DNA of 64,000 nucleotides. Origin: an uncultured Phascolarctobacterium sp. (GTDB taxonomy: Bacteria > Bacillota > Negativicutes > Acidaminococcales > Acidaminococcaceae). This document shows positions 8,001 to 16,407 of the stretch, piece after piece. Each line of letters opens with the position of its first letter. Positions within the stretch are counted from its first letter, which is position 1. The DNA is taken from contig CASDXO010000009.1 in assembly GCA_949285135.1 (NCBI GenBank), forward strand, positions 1 through 64,000, read 5' to 3'. The notes under the pieces are model-generated. The model ran no database searches. It had not been told where the DNA came from and worked only from the letters and a program-made list of their open reading frames with translations. The position numbers were made by a program, and so were the translations under genes.

Positions 8001-8586
8001 AGAAATGAAACGGATTTTAAAAGCGTCGCTGCCGCTGAAACGTTACAAACATTCGGTGGCAGTATATGAAACGGCACTGGAACTGGCTTCTGTGCATGGA
8101 CTCGATATGCAGAAGGTGGGCATTTCTGCCCTGCTCCATGACTGCGGGCGCGAAGTTCCGGGCAGAGAAAGTCTGGATATGGCAGCCAAACTGGGCATAG
8201 AAGCAGATGAAACAGAAAAAAATCAGCCTATCTTGCTCCATGCCAAACTCGGAGTTTATTATGCGCAGCATAAATACGGTGTCACTGATAAAGAAATCCT
8301 GGACGGTATTTTGTACCATACTACCGGTGCAGCCGATATGACGCCGCTGGCCATGGCAGTCTACCTGGCTGATCTGCTGGAGCCGACCCGTGATTTTCCG
8401 GGTATCAACAAAATGCGGCAGCTGGCAAAAGAGGATATGGAAAAAGCCATGATGTGCGCTTATGGTCAGACTATCCGCTATCTGCTGGAATATGATCTTC
8501 TGATTCATCCCAACTGCATTTATGGTTATAATCAGCTGGCAGGCAAATTTAAAAACAGGGACAGATGCGGAGCGATTAAAGGTTAA
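7987..8586 (+). CDS. yqeK: HD-domain phosphohydrolase YqeK (Ap4A hydrolase family)
   Basis: A 199-residue HD-superfamily protein. YqeK homologues hydrolyse diadenosine tetraphosphate symmetrically to ADP. Metal-binding residues are visible in order: KHS near residue 19, the HD pair in LLHDCGRE (around residues 45-52), the His of LLHAKLG, the paired His of YHTTG, and the Asp of VYLADLLEP. I chose the ATG at 7987, 9 nt after GAGGG. It overlaps nadD and its stop overlaps the next start (TAATG), so translation is coupled. Confidence 0.9.
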   Translation: MLKIEEMKRILKASLPLKRYKHSVAVYETALELASVHGLDMQKVGISALLHDCGREVPGRESLDMAAKLGIEADETEKNQPILLHAKLGVYYAQHKYGVTDKEILDGILYHTTGAADMTPLAMAVYLADLLEPTRDFPGINKMRQLAKEDMEKAMMCAYGQTIRYLLEYDLLIHPNCIYGYNQLAGKFKNRDRCGAIKG

Positions 8587-9614
8587 TGGAAGATAATAAA
8601 TTACAGCGTCCGGTTCATAAAAAACGCAAGCTGCGCTGGGGCAGGCTGGTATTCCTGCTGATTTTGCTGTCGGCTTTTTGCACGGCAGCCTTCTGGGGCA
8701 GTGTCTGGGTATATGATAATCTTATTAACCCGCCTCAGGCTAAGATAATCGGTGCAGATGAAAAAATAGTCAACGACGAAAAACTGAACGAAAGAATCAA
8801 TATCCTGCTTCTGGGTATAGATGACGGCGACAGTGAAGCTGCGGAAAGTGAGCCCAAGCGAACAGATGCCGTGCTGCTGGCCAGCTTCGACCCGGCTACC
8901 AATCAGGTGGCGGTACTGTCCATTCCTCGTGATACCAGGGTAGTGCTGCCCGGGCATCGCGATCCGGATAAGATTAATGCTGCTTATGCCTATGGCGGTG
9001 TAGTCATGGCCAAGCAGACAGTAGCCAACCTGCTGCGGGTGCCCATCCATTATTATGTACTGGCCAACTGGCAGGGATTTATCGACATCGTCAACCTGAT
9101 TGGCGGCGTAGATATTTATGTTGATAACGATATGTATTATGAAGACCCATACGCCAATCTGGTTATTGACATCAAGCACGGCTATCAGCATATGGACGGC
9201 GAGACAGCAGGCAAGTATGTACGCTTCCGTAAAGATGAGCTGGGCGATATAGGCCGCGTGCAGCGGCAGCAGAAATTTATGCGGGCAGCGGCAGAGCAGA
9301 TGTTCTCCATCCAGAATGTGGCGCAGATCAGTAATCTGCTGGCTACGCTGGATAAACATGTGGAAACTGACTTAAATACTCTGACCATGCTCAAGGCAGC
9401 AAACAGCTTTAAAATCTTTGGTGATGATAAGATTAAGAGTGGTATGCTGTACGGGCATTTTGACGATGCAACCGGCATCAGTTACTGGGCTACGGACAGA
9501 GCATCCGTTAATAAATCGCTGGATGAACTGGGGATTCCCTATATGAAGGATGACGATACGGTTCAGACAGACGGCGATACAGAACATGACGATATAACAG
9601 AAACAACTTTGTAA
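8586..9614 (+). CDS. LCP (LytR-CpsA-Psr) family cell-envelope transferase
   Basis: A 342-residue membrane-anchored protein. LCP enzymes transfer undecaprenyl-linked glycopolymers to peptidoglycan. There is a short cytoplasmic N-terminus rich in Lys/Arg, one transmembrane helix (about residues 18-42), then the LCP domain with INILLLGIDD, KRTDAVLLASFDP, the Arg/Asp-rich core LSIPRDTRVVLPG, and KINAAYAYGG. The C-terminal 20 residues are acidic and low-complexity. It starts on the last base of yqeK. In a diderm Firmicute the acceptor polymer is uncertain, since classical wall teichoic acid may be absent. Confidence 0.9.
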   Translation: MEDNKLQRPVHKKRKLRWGRLVFLLILLSAFCTAAFWGSVWVYDNLINPPQAKIIGADEKIVNDEKLNERINILLLGIDDGDSEAAESEPKRTDAVLLASFDPATNQVAVLSIPRDTRVVLPGHRDPDKINAAYAYGGVVMAKQTVANLLRVPIHYYVLANWQGFIDIVNLIGGVDIYVDNDMYYEDPYANLVIDIKHGYQHMDGETAGKYVRFRKDELGDIGRVQRQQKFMRAAAEQMFSIQNVAQISNLLATLDKHVETDLNTLTMLKAANSFKIFGDDKIKSGMLYGHFDDATGISYWATDRASVNKSLDELGIPYMKDDDTVQTDGDTEHDDITETTL

Positions 9615-9637
9615 TTATAACTATGGAGGTTGATGTA

Positions 9638-9991
9638 ATGACTACTAAGGAAATGGCAATGAAGATAGCTGCTTTCGCTAATGATAAAAAAGCTGCGGAC
9701 ATCCTGCTGCTGAACATGGAGGGATTGTCTCCTGTTACTGATTATTTTGTAATCTGCAGTGCTTCCAACAATATTCTGGTGAAGGCTATTGCCGATAATA
9801 TCGAGGACAAAATGGCAGAACTGGGCGTTTATCCTGCCCATAAGGAAGGCTATGCTGACGGGCGCTGGATACTTTTGGATTACGGCGATATTGTTGCGCA
9901 TATCTTCCTGGAAGAAGAACGCGATTTCTATAATATTGAACAGCTGTGGGCTGATGCACCTTCCGAAGCCTTTACGGAGACAGAAGCATGA
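9638..9991 (+). CDS. rsfS: Ribosome silencing factor RsfS
   Basis: A 117-residue protein that binds ribosomal protein uL14 and blocks subunit joining under nutrient limitation (RsfS/YbeB/Iojap family). The core (ADILLLNMEGLSPVTDYFVICSA, shown here in two parts: ADILLLNMEG and SPVTDYFVICSA) and WILLDYGDIVAHIF are typical. I chose the ATG at 9638 because GGAGGT (9625-9630) lies 7 nt upstream; the ATG at 9623 precedes that site. The stop overlaps the next gene's start (ATGA). Confidence 0.93.
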   Translation: MTTKEMAMKIAAFANDKKAADILLLNMEGLSPVTDYFVICSASNNILVKAIADNIEDKMAELGVYPAHKEGYADGRWILLDYGDIVAHIFLEEERDFYNIEQLWADAPSEAFTETEA

Positions 9992-10875
9992 GTGAGCAGC
10001 AAAAGCAGGTAAAATACCGTGCCGGCGACGTGGTAACCCTCAAGGTAGCACGCACCGGCGAAATGGGTGCATTCCTTGACGCCGGTACCGGCGATACCGG
10101 TGATGATATTCTGCTGCATAAGCTGCAGCAGACTGCACCGGTACAGATAGGCGATCAGGTGAAAGTTTATCTGTATCTTGACCCTAACAAACGCCTGACT
10201 GCCAGCATGAAGCTGCCCAAGATGCGTGAAGGACAGCTGGGATATGTGCGCGTGCTCAGCGTTACCCGTGACGGTGGCTTTGTCGATATCGGTGCGGAGC
10301 GCGGCGTCTTTCTGCCTTACAGCCAGATGCGCGGTCATGTAAGTCCGGACCAGCTGGTCTGGGTTAAGCTGTACCGCGATAAAAGCGGTCGCCCTGCTGT
10401 AACCATGCGCGTGGAAGAAGATATGGTACGAGCTTCCAAGCCGGCAGAGGGTGTAAAAGTTGGCGATAAGGTTACTGGTACCATTTATAATATTCTGCCG
10501 GAAGGCTTCTTTATTTTCACCAATCAGCGCTTTCTTGCTTTCCTGCACCGCAGCGAGGTTCCGGGCGGCAGGCTTGATTTCGGGCAGGAGGTAACCGGAC
10601 GCATTACCTATATCCGTCAGGACGGCAGACTGAATATTTCTCTGCGCCTGCAGAAGGAAAATGCCCTGATTGCAGATGCCGAAGAAATTTATAATTATCT
10701 GGTAAAACGCAGCGGCAGGATGCCTTACTGCGACAGCACGCCGCTGGAAATTATCAAGCAGAAATTTGGCATCAGCAAGGCGGCCTTTAAGCGTGCCCTC
10801 GGTCATCTGATGAAAGAAGGACGTATCTATCAGGAGGACGGCTGGACCTATCTGAAAGAAGACAGCAAAAAATAG
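9988..10875 (+). CDS. cvfB: S1-domain RNA-binding protein, CvfB/YitL family
   Basis: A 295-residue protein with three S1-like OB folds followed by a winged-helix domain, the architecture of CvfB. The first two S1 units cover roughly residues 5-140 (MGAFLDAGTG, then GGFVDIGAERGVFLP), the third about 150-215 (EGFFIFTNQRFLAFLH), and the C-terminal winged helix starts near residue 225 (IKQKFGISKAAFKRALGHLM). Family members bind RNA and affect virulence and growth, but a precise substrate is not established. It overlaps rsfS by 4 nt. A terminator-like hairpin follows. Confidence 0.88.
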   Translation: MSEQQKQVKYRAGDVVTLKVARTGEMGAFLDAGTGDTGDDILLHKLQQTAPVQIGDQVKVYLYLDPNKRLTASMKLPKMREGQLGYVRVLSVTRDGGFVDIGAERGVFLPYSQMRGHVSPDQLVWVKLYRDKSGRPAVTMRVEEDMVRASKPAEGVKVGDKVTGTIYNILPEGFFIFTNQRFLAFLHRSEVPGGRLDFGQEVTGRITYIRQDGRLNISLRLQKENALIADAEEIYNYLVKRSGRMPYCDSTPLEIIKQKFGISKAAFKRALGHLMKEGRIYQEDGWTYLKEDSKK

Positions 10876-10886
10876 CGTAGCCTTTC

Positions 10887-10923
10887 TATATGTATCATCT
10901 CCGGGTGATACATATATTTTTTA
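10887..10923 (+). terminator. Terminator after cvfB
   Basis: Eleven-base-pair stem (10887-10897 with 10906-10916), extended by G-U pairs, followed by six T. The TauE gene ribosome site begins right after it, so readthrough is likely the route to that gene unless a promoter is hidden here. Confidence 0.7.
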
Positions 10924-10932
10924 GGAGGATAA

Positions 10933-11679
10933 ATGGATATTTTTGTAATGCTGACAGCTTGCGTAGTATTTCTGGCATCTTTTTTTGCCACCGTTTCCGG
11001 TTTTGGTTTTGCCCTGGTAGCTACGCCGCTTTTGTCGCTCTTTATGGATGCGAAAGAAGCCGTGGTACTGGTACTGCTGGCAGGCTTTGTTCTGCGTATT
11101 ATTACGATGGTCAGAAACAGCACCGCTTTTGAGTGGGATACGGTGCTGCTGGTTACTGCAGGCAGTCTTATCGGTATTATTCCGGGCAGCGTGGCACTGA
11201 AAATAATTCATATTGAACAGCTGGAAATCTTCCTGGGTGTTATTCTGCTGGCGGCAACATTTCTTATGGGGCGCAGGATTGAGTTTGAGATAACCAATAA
11301 GACGCTGGGCAGACTGACGGCAGGCATACTCAGTGGTTTTTTCGGTTCGGCGACCAGTGTCAGCGGGCCGCCTTTAGTTTTGTATTTTCTTAATGAGAAT
11401 ATGGAAAAGGACCTGATGCGTGCCAATATGATCTGGTGTTTTGGCCTTAATGGCACGCTGATGCTGATAGGCAGCTATCTGGCAGGTACCTTGCAGTATG
11501 TAGCCATGGAGCCGCTTAATTTGTTGTACAGTCTGGCTGCGCTTTTGCTTGGCTGGTGGCTGGGTGAGCAGCTTTTTTATAAACTTAATCAGCATCTTTT
11601 TCGGCGTTTGTCGCTGCTTATTGTCTGTGCCGGCGCAGTAGGCATGCTGTACAGCGGAATAAAAGAGCTGTTAATGTAA
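10933..11679 (+). CDS. TauE/SafE family sulfite/organosulfonate exporter-like permease
   Basis: A 248-residue integral membrane protein with about eight hydrophobic helices and the repeated TauE/SafE core: SGFGFALVATPLLSLF in the first half and SGFFGSATSVSGPPLVLYFL in the second. Family members move sulfite, sulfoacetate or other small anions; the substrate here is unknown. AGGAGG lies 6 nt before the ATG. It stands between a hairpin and the aromatic operon and shows no operon partner. Confidence 0.85.
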   Translation: MDIFVMLTACVVFLASFFATVSGFGFALVATPLLSLFMDAKEAVVLVLLAGFVLRIITMVRNSTAFEWDTVLLVTAGSLIGIIPGSVALKIIHIEQLEIFLGVILLAATFLMGRRIEFEITNKTLGRLTAGILSGFFGSATSVSGPPLVLYFLNENMEKDLMRANMIWCFGLNGTLMLIGSYLAGTLQYVAMEPLNLLYSLAALLLGWWLGEQLFYKLNQHLFRRLSLLIVCAGAVGMLYSGIKELLM

Positions 11680-11711
11680 AATTATTTACAATTAAAAGTG
11701 TAAAATTTTTG
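11678..11711 (+). terminator. Weak terminator-like hairpin after TauE gene
   Basis: A/T-rich arms (11678-11690 with 11699-11709, two-base bulge) ending in a T run. It overlaps the stop codon of the permease gene. Confidence 0.4.
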
Positions 11712-11736
11712 TGCTGCTTAAAATACAATGTTTTTG

Positions 11737-11765
11737 TTGACGGGAAAATATAAAAGCGGTAAAAT
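11737..11765 (+). promoter_or_regulatory. Promoter of the aromatic amino acid operon
   Basis: TTGACG (11737-11742), 17-bp spacer, TAAAAT (11760-11765). The predicted start near 11772 puts the leader ORF about 45 nt into the transcript. Confidence 0.75.
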
Positions 11766-11815
11766 TGGCGTAATCAAGTTTTGATGCTTAATTATTTATC
11801 TTACAGGTGAGTAAA

Positions 11816-11962
11816 ATGGAATCTATGTTGAAGAAAACTGCAATTGAATACGGCTTTTATTTTGCACCGGTCTTTAGCTTTTACTTTAGCACCGGATTTT
11901 TTGCATGCCAGAATTCATACAGCAGTTCAATCGTAAATAGATGCCTTCCGGGTGGTATTTGA
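11816..11962 (+). CDS. Phe/Tyr-rich leader peptide (attenuator)
   Basis: A 48-codon ORF with AGGTGA 5 nt upstream of its ATG. Residues 12-29 contain seven Phe and three Tyr (YGFYFAP, then FSFYFSTGFF), with one more Tyr at 35: eleven aromatic control codons in all. An intrinsic terminator follows 26 nt after its TGA and precedes aroF by about 65 nt. This is the classical arrangement of pheA/pheST-type transcription attenuation: ribosome stalling at Phe or Tyr codons when charged tRNA is scarce would favour readthrough into the operon. I could not identify one convincing antiterminator pairing by eye. There is a pause-hairpin candidate (CCGGT 11867-11871 with ACCGG 11891-11895) inside the codon run. 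Confidence 0.85.
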   Translation: MESMLKKTAIEYGFYFAPVFSFYFSTGFFACQNSYSSSIVNRCLPGGI

Positions 11963-11988
11963 GATATCATCATTAACTTGCGTTTTAT

Positions 11989-12018
11989 AGCGGGCTCTCT
12001 TACGAGGGTCCGCTTTTA
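11989..12018 (+). terminator. Attenuator terminator upstream of aroF
   Basis: Eleven-base-pair stem (11989-11999 with 12004-12014, two G-U pairs), loop TTAC, followed by TTTTATT. It lies between the leader ORF and aroF, so it acts as the conditional stop of the operon. Confidence 0.88.
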
Positions 12019-12084
12019 TTATGTACGGTAAGATAGATAATTACTGATAGACTTACATCATGTATTTATAAAGGAGAGGTAAAA

Positions 12085-13098
12085 ATGGTCATAGTATTCA
12101 AACCGGGTGCACCGGAGGATGTCAAAACAAAAATAAAGGTCAATCTGGAACAGCAGGGCTTCCAAATTAACGAGATTAACGGTCTTAACATGACCATCTT
12201 CGGTATCATTGGCGATACCAGCACGCTGGATATCAATCTGCTGCGTGTCAACGACTGTGTAGATAAGGTAATGCGTGTACAGGAACCTTTCAAACGTGCC
12301 AACCGTATGTTCCATCCCGAGGACAGCGTCGTGGATGTGTGCGGCATACCGGTAGGCGGACGCAAGATACAGGTTATTGCAGGGCCCTGCTCCGTAGAAA
12401 GTGCCGAGCAGGTTATCCAGGTGGCAAAATCCGTCAAGCTGGGCGGTGCCAGCATGCTGCGCGGCGGCGCTTTCAAGCCCCGTACTTCCCCATACTCGTT
12501 CCAGGGTTTGAAAGAACTGGGCCTTGACTATCTGAAGGCTGCCAAAGAAGAAACCGGACTGCCCATAGTTACGGAGATTATGTCTGCTGATAAGATTGAA
12601 CGCTTCGTTGAGGATGTTGACCTTATTCAGGTAGGTGCACGCAATATGCAGAACTTCGAGCTGCTCAAGGAGCTGGGCAAAACACGTAAGCCCATCCTGC
12701 TCAAACGTGGCCTGTCTGCAACTGTTGAAGAATGGATTATGTCTGCCGAATACATTATGGCTGGCGGCAATGACAATGTTATCCTGTGTGAACGCGGTAT
12801 CCGTACTTTTGAAACCTATACCCGCAATACTTTGGATTTGAGCGCTATTCCGGCAGTGAAAAAGCTCAGCCATCTGCCGGTTGTTGTAGACCCCAGTCAT
12901 GCTGCAGGCATGTGGTGGATGGTAGAGCCGCTGGCCAAGGCTGCAGTGGCAGTAGGTGCGGACGGTCTGCTCATCGAGGTGCACAACGATCCTGAACATG
13001 CACTGTGCGATGGTGCACAGAGCCTGAAACCGGAGCGTTTTGCTCATCTGATGGGTGAACTGAAAGGCATTGCGCAGATTGTAGGACGTGATTTATAA
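12085..13098 (+). CDS. aroF: 3-deoxy-7-phosphoheptulonate (DAHP) synthase, type I-beta
   Basis: A 337-residue enzyme condensing phosphoenolpyruvate and erythrose 4-phosphate, the first step to chorismate. Residues 1-70 form the N-terminal ferredoxin-like regulatory domain seen in Thermotoga-type enzymes. The (beta/alpha)8 catalytic domain follows with GPCSVES (around residues 98-104), LRGGAFKPRTSPYSFQG, LLKRG and the metal-binding VVDPSHAAG. GGAGAGG precedes the ATG. As first gene of the operon it sits directly behind the Phe/Tyr attenuator. Allosteric control through the N-terminal domain is typical for this class, but the effector cannot be read here. Confidence 0.95.
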   Translation: MVIVFKPGAPEDVKTKIKVNLEQQGFQINEINGLNMTIFGIIGDTSTLDINLLRVNDCVDKVMRVQEPFKRANRMFHPEDSVVDVCGIPVGGRKIQVIAGPCSVESAEQVIQVAKSVKLGGASMLRGGAFKPRTSPYSFQGLKELGLDYLKAAKEETGLPIVTEIMSADKIERFVEDVDLIQVGARNMQNFELLKELGKTRKPILLKRGLSATVEEWIMSAEYIMAGGNDNVILCERGIRTFETYTRNTLDLSAIPAVKKLSHLPVVVDPSHAAGMWWMVEPLAKAAVAVGADGLLIEVHNDPEHALCDGAQSLKPERFAHLMGELKGIAQIVGRDL

Positions 13099-13171
13099 GC
13101 TGAGGCCGGTATGGCAATCATATATTGAGTTATAATAAGTAGTATGGAAGTATGGCAGACGAGGTGGAAAA

Positions 13172-14044
13172 ATGACTGAGGGGTTTTGTAATACGGAGTG
13201 GCAGAAATTGTGTTTTGCCGTAGTCGGCATCGGCCTTATCGGAGGTTCTTACGTTAAAGCATTAAGAAAGCTCAGGGTTAGGCGCATTATCGGTATCGAC
13301 AGAGATGAAGCGGTGCTGCGGCAGGCAACGGAGCAGGGACTGGTAGATGTGGCTCTGACGGGCGGTGACAGAACTTTGAAAGAAGCAGATGTGATTATCT
13401 GCGCTCTGTATCCTGATGCAGTGGAAAGCTTTGTTAAAGAAAACGTAGGCTTTTTCAAGCCGGACGTTTTGTTGACAGATGTTGCCGGCGTGAAAGGCAG
13501 TTTGCCCGAAAGAGTGCAGGCGCTGCTGGCGCCCGGAATGGAATTTATTTCCGGCCATCCTATGGCGGGCAGGCAGAGCAGCGGCTTTGCCATGTCAGAT
13601 GCGGCAATTTTTCAGGGGGCCAATTATATCGTGGTGCCTGATACTCACAATACGGAAGCTGCTGCCTGCTGGCTGGAGCAGCTGGCGCTGGCGTTGGGCT
13701 GCCGTCATACAGTGCGGGTTACGCCTGCTGAGCATGACAGCATCATTGCCTACACCAGCAATCTGCCTCACGCGGCAGCGGTGGCACTGATTAACAGCCA
13801 GTCCTACAGCGACAAGACTCCTTATTTTGTAGCTGGAAGTTTCCGTGATGCAACGCGCGTAGCAGATATTAATCCGGATTTATGGACGCTGCTGTTTTTA
13901 AGCAATAAGGAAGCTGTGGCCGATAAGATAGACGAATATATCCGGCAGCTGGAGCTGTGGCGCGATGCCTTGCGCAGCAGTGACGGACAGCAGCTGCGGG
14001 AAATGATGTGCAGTGCTGCTGCACGCAGAAAGGAACTGTACTGA
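13172..14044 (+). CDS. tyrA: Prephenate dehydrogenase
   Basis: A 290-residue NAD(P)-dependent enzyme that converts prephenate to 4-hydroxyphenylpyruvate for tyrosine. The Rossmann motif VGIGLIGGSYVKAL is at residues 17-30; the catalytic-region signatures ISGHPMAGRQSSG and SNLPHAAAVALI are present. It ends after the helical dimerisation domain with no C-terminal ACT domain, so Tyr feedback by that route is absent. It is 73 nt from aroF and overlaps aroB by one base (TGATG). Confidence 0.94.
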   Translation: MTEGFCNTEWQKLCFAVVGIGLIGGSYVKALRKLRVRRIIGIDRDEAVLRQATEQGLVDVALTGGDRTLKEADVIICALYPDAVESFVKENVGFFKPDVLLTDVAGVKGSLPERVQALLAPGMEFISGHPMAGRQSSGFAMSDAAIFQGANYIVVPDTHNTEAAACWLEQLALALGCRHTVRVTPAEHDSIIAYTSNLPHAAAVALINSQSYSDKTPYFVAGSFRDATRVADINPDLWTLLFLSNKEAVADKIDEYIRQLELWRDALRSSDGQQLREMMCSAAARRKELY

Positions 14045-15108
14045 TGAGGAAGATTCATGTTGATTTGGGACCTAAGGCCTATGATATAGAGATTGCTGCC
14101 GGACTTTTGCCGCAGGCTGGCGGCAGGGTGCGCGCGCTGCTGCCGAAAGCAAGGCAGGCGGTTATCGTTACCGACAGCAACGTAGGGCTGTTATATGGTG
14201 ATATTCTGCAGCAGAGCCTGCAGGCAGCAGGGCTTAAGGCGGCGCAGATAGTTATTCCGGCCGGGGAGCAGAGCAAGAATATGCAGATGCTGGCTTCCGT
14301 GCTGGAGCAGACGGCGCAGCTGGGTCTTACCCGCAGTGATGTGCTGATTGCTTTAGGCGGCGGCGTAACCGGCGATTTGGGTGGTTTTGCAGCTGCCAGC
14401 TATATGCGCGGGATTGCTTTCGTGCAGGTTCCGACTTCGCTGCTGGCGCAGATTGACAGCAGTGTAGGCGGCAAGGTGGCTGTAGATCTGGCGGCAGGCA
14501 AGAATCTGGCCGGAGCCTTTTATCAGCCGAAAGCTGTCTATATCGACCCGCAGCTTTTACAGACGCTGCCGGTACGCTTTTTGCATGACGGACTGGCTGA
14601 AGCGATTAAATACGGCTGCATCAGTGATGCCAGGTTGTTCGCCGCTTTGGAAGCCTGTGCGGATGATGCCCGGCTTTTGGCTGCAGCAGAAGATATTATT
14701 GCTGACTGCTGCGCTATTAAAGCCCGCATTGTAGAACAGGACGAATTTGACACCGGATTGCGTATGCTGCTGAATTTTGGGCATACGTTGGGGCACGCTG
14801 TTGAACAGCATTACGGCTACAGCGGCTATACCCACGGTGAGGGCGTGGCCATCGGCATGTATCAGCTGACGCTGCGCACAGAGTCGATGGGTTTAACGGA
14901 GCAGGGAACAGCAGCACGGCTTGCCGGACTGCTGACAAAATACAGTCTGCCGCTTACTGCAGATGCACCGCGGCAGGAGCTGCTGCAGGTTATGGGCAGA
15001 GATAAAAAGAAAGAGGGCAGTGCAATTACTTTGGTAATATTGGATAAGATAGGCAGCGGTAAGCTGCTGAAAATAGACTGGCAGCAGCTGCCGGAGTATT
15101 TGGGGTAG
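14044..15108 (+). CDS. aroB: 3-dehydroquinate synthase
   Basis: A 354-residue NAD- and metal-dependent enzyme that cyclises DAHP to 3-dehydroquinate. Recognised by GGGVTGDLGGFAAASYMRGI (residues 105-124), PTSLLAQIDSSVGGKVAVDL and the metal ligands in LNFGHTLGHAVE. The ATG at 14044 overlaps the tyrA stop and gives the normal N-terminus (MRKIHVDLG). Earlier in-frame TTG codons lie inside tyrA and are unlikely starts. Confidence 0.95.
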   Translation: MRKIHVDLGPKAYDIEIAAGLLPQAGGRVRALLPKARQAVIVTDSNVGLLYGDILQQSLQAAGLKAAQIVIPAGEQSKNMQMLASVLEQTAQLGLTRSDVLIALGGGVTGDLGGFAAASYMRGIAFVQVPTSLLAQIDSSVGGKVAVDLAAGKNLAGAFYQPKAVYIDPQLLQTLPVRFLHDGLAEAIKYGCISDARLFAALEACADDARLLAAAEDIIADCCAIKARIVEQDEFDTGLRMLLNFGHTLGHAVEQHYGYSGYTHGEGVAIGMYQLTLRTESMGLTEQGTAARLAGLLTKYSLPLTADAPRQELLQVMGRDKKKEGSAITLVILDKIGSGKLLKIDWQQLPEYLG

Positions 15109-15111
15109 ATT

Positions 15112-16407
15112 ATGGATAAGGTACGGATTGCACCGACGAAATTTAACGGACAGATACATATTCCTTCATCTAAAAGCATGGGGCACCGAGAGATCATCTG
15201 CGCGGGATTGGCGGACGGAACGAGCGTTATCGACAATATCAGCATGTCAAAGGATATTGAAGCCACCTGCCGCTGCCTGCAGGCGTTAGGTGTGCGGATA
15301 GAAAATGTTGCCAGCCGTTTTGCCGGACGCACGGCGCTGCGCATTACGGGCAGCGGTAAACTGATGCCGGTAAGCAGCGGTGCTGACTGCGGCGAGTCTG
15401 GCTCCACCTTGCGCTTTATCATCCCGCTGGCGGCGCTGACGGGTACACCTTTTACGCTGACGGGGCATGGTCGGCTGGTGAGCCGACCGCTGCAGGCGTA
15501 TTACGATATTTTCGATAGGCAACAATTTAACTATGCAACGGAAAACGGACAGCTGCCTTTAACTGTAAACGGCAGGCTGCAGCCGGGGCATTATCAGCTG
15601 CCGGGAGATGTGAGCAGTCAGTATGTCAGCGGACTGCTGTTTGCTCTGCCGCTGCTGGAGGGAGATTCCATGCTGGAAATAACTTCGCCGCTGGAATCTG
15701 CATCTTATGTAAATCTGACTTTGAGCTGTCTGGCCAAGTACGGCATTAAGATAGAAAATGACGGTCACAGACTGTATAAAATACCGGGGTTGCAGCAGTA
15801 TCAGCCGCAAAACAGCAACGTAGAAGGTGACTGGTCGCAGGCTGCCTTCTGGCTGGTAGCAGGAGCTTTAGGCAAGCAGGTGAGCAGCATGGGTCTTGCT
15901 GCTGATTCTTTGCAGGGTGACAGAGCTGTGCTGGAAATAATAGGCCGGATGGGGGCAAAGCTTACAAAGGAAACTGACGGGGTAACGGCTGCGCAAAGCG
16001 CAGCAGCAGGCTGCCTTATTGATGCGGCCGACTGCCCCGATATTATTCCCGTACTGACGGTGCTGGCAGCGGTAAGCGCTGGTACGACCAGGATTATCAA
16101 TGCAGCGCGGCTGCGCATTAAGGAATGCGACCGTCTGGCTGCCATAACCAGTGAATTAAATAAGCTGGGAGCAAAAATTACAGAACTGCCGGACGGACTT
16201 ATTATTGAAGGCTGTGAGCAGGGACTGCGGGGCGGAGCTCAGGTTGATGCCTGGAACGACCACCGCATTGCCATGAGTCTGGCAGTGGCAGCAGCAGCCT
16301 GCGCCGAGCCTTTTATCCTGACGGGGGCGGCCAGCGTAGCTAAATCCTATCCTGATTTCTGGCAGGATTATGCACAGGCAGGCGGCAAAGTGGAGGTGCT
16401 GGCATGA
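15112..16407 (+). CDS. aroA: 3-phosphoshikimate 1-carboxyvinyltransferase (EPSP synthase)
   Basis: A 431-residue enzyme transferring enolpyruvyl from PEP to shikimate 3-phosphate. The N-terminal substrate loop is PSSKSMGHREI (the usual form is SKSxSxR); DCGESGSTLRFI, the DWSQAAFW segment and RIKECDRLAAI follow in the expected order. In the first domain the usual LxGNAGT loop reads CGESGST, typical of class II-like enzymes. It starts 3 nt after aroB and its last codons overlap aroC by 4 nt. Confidence 0.93.
   Translation: MDKVRIAPTKFNGQIHIPSSKSMGHREIICAGLADGTSVIDNISMSKDIEATCRCLQALGVRIENVASRFAGRTALRITGSGKLMPVSSGADCGESGSTLRFIIPLAALTGTPFTLTGHGRLVSRPLQAYYDIFDRQQFNYATENGQLPLTVNGRLQPGHYQLPGDVSSQYVSGLLFALPLLEGDSMLEITSPLESASYVNLTLSCLAKYGIKIENDGHRLYKIPGLQQYQPQNSNVEGDWSQAAFWLVAGALGKQVSSMGLAADSLQGDRAVLEIIGRMGAKLTKETDGVTAAQSAAAGCLIDAADCPDIIPVLTVLAAVSAGTTRIINAARLRIKECDRLAAITSELNKLGAKITELPDGLIIEGCEQGLRGGAQVDAWNDHRIAMSLAVAAAACAEPFILTGAASVAKSYPDFWQDYAQAGGKVEVLA

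Noticed and set aside
13125-13140. TATAAT between aroF and tyrA as an internal promoter
   Set aside because: No acceptable -35 at the right distance; simple operon readthrough is sufficient.
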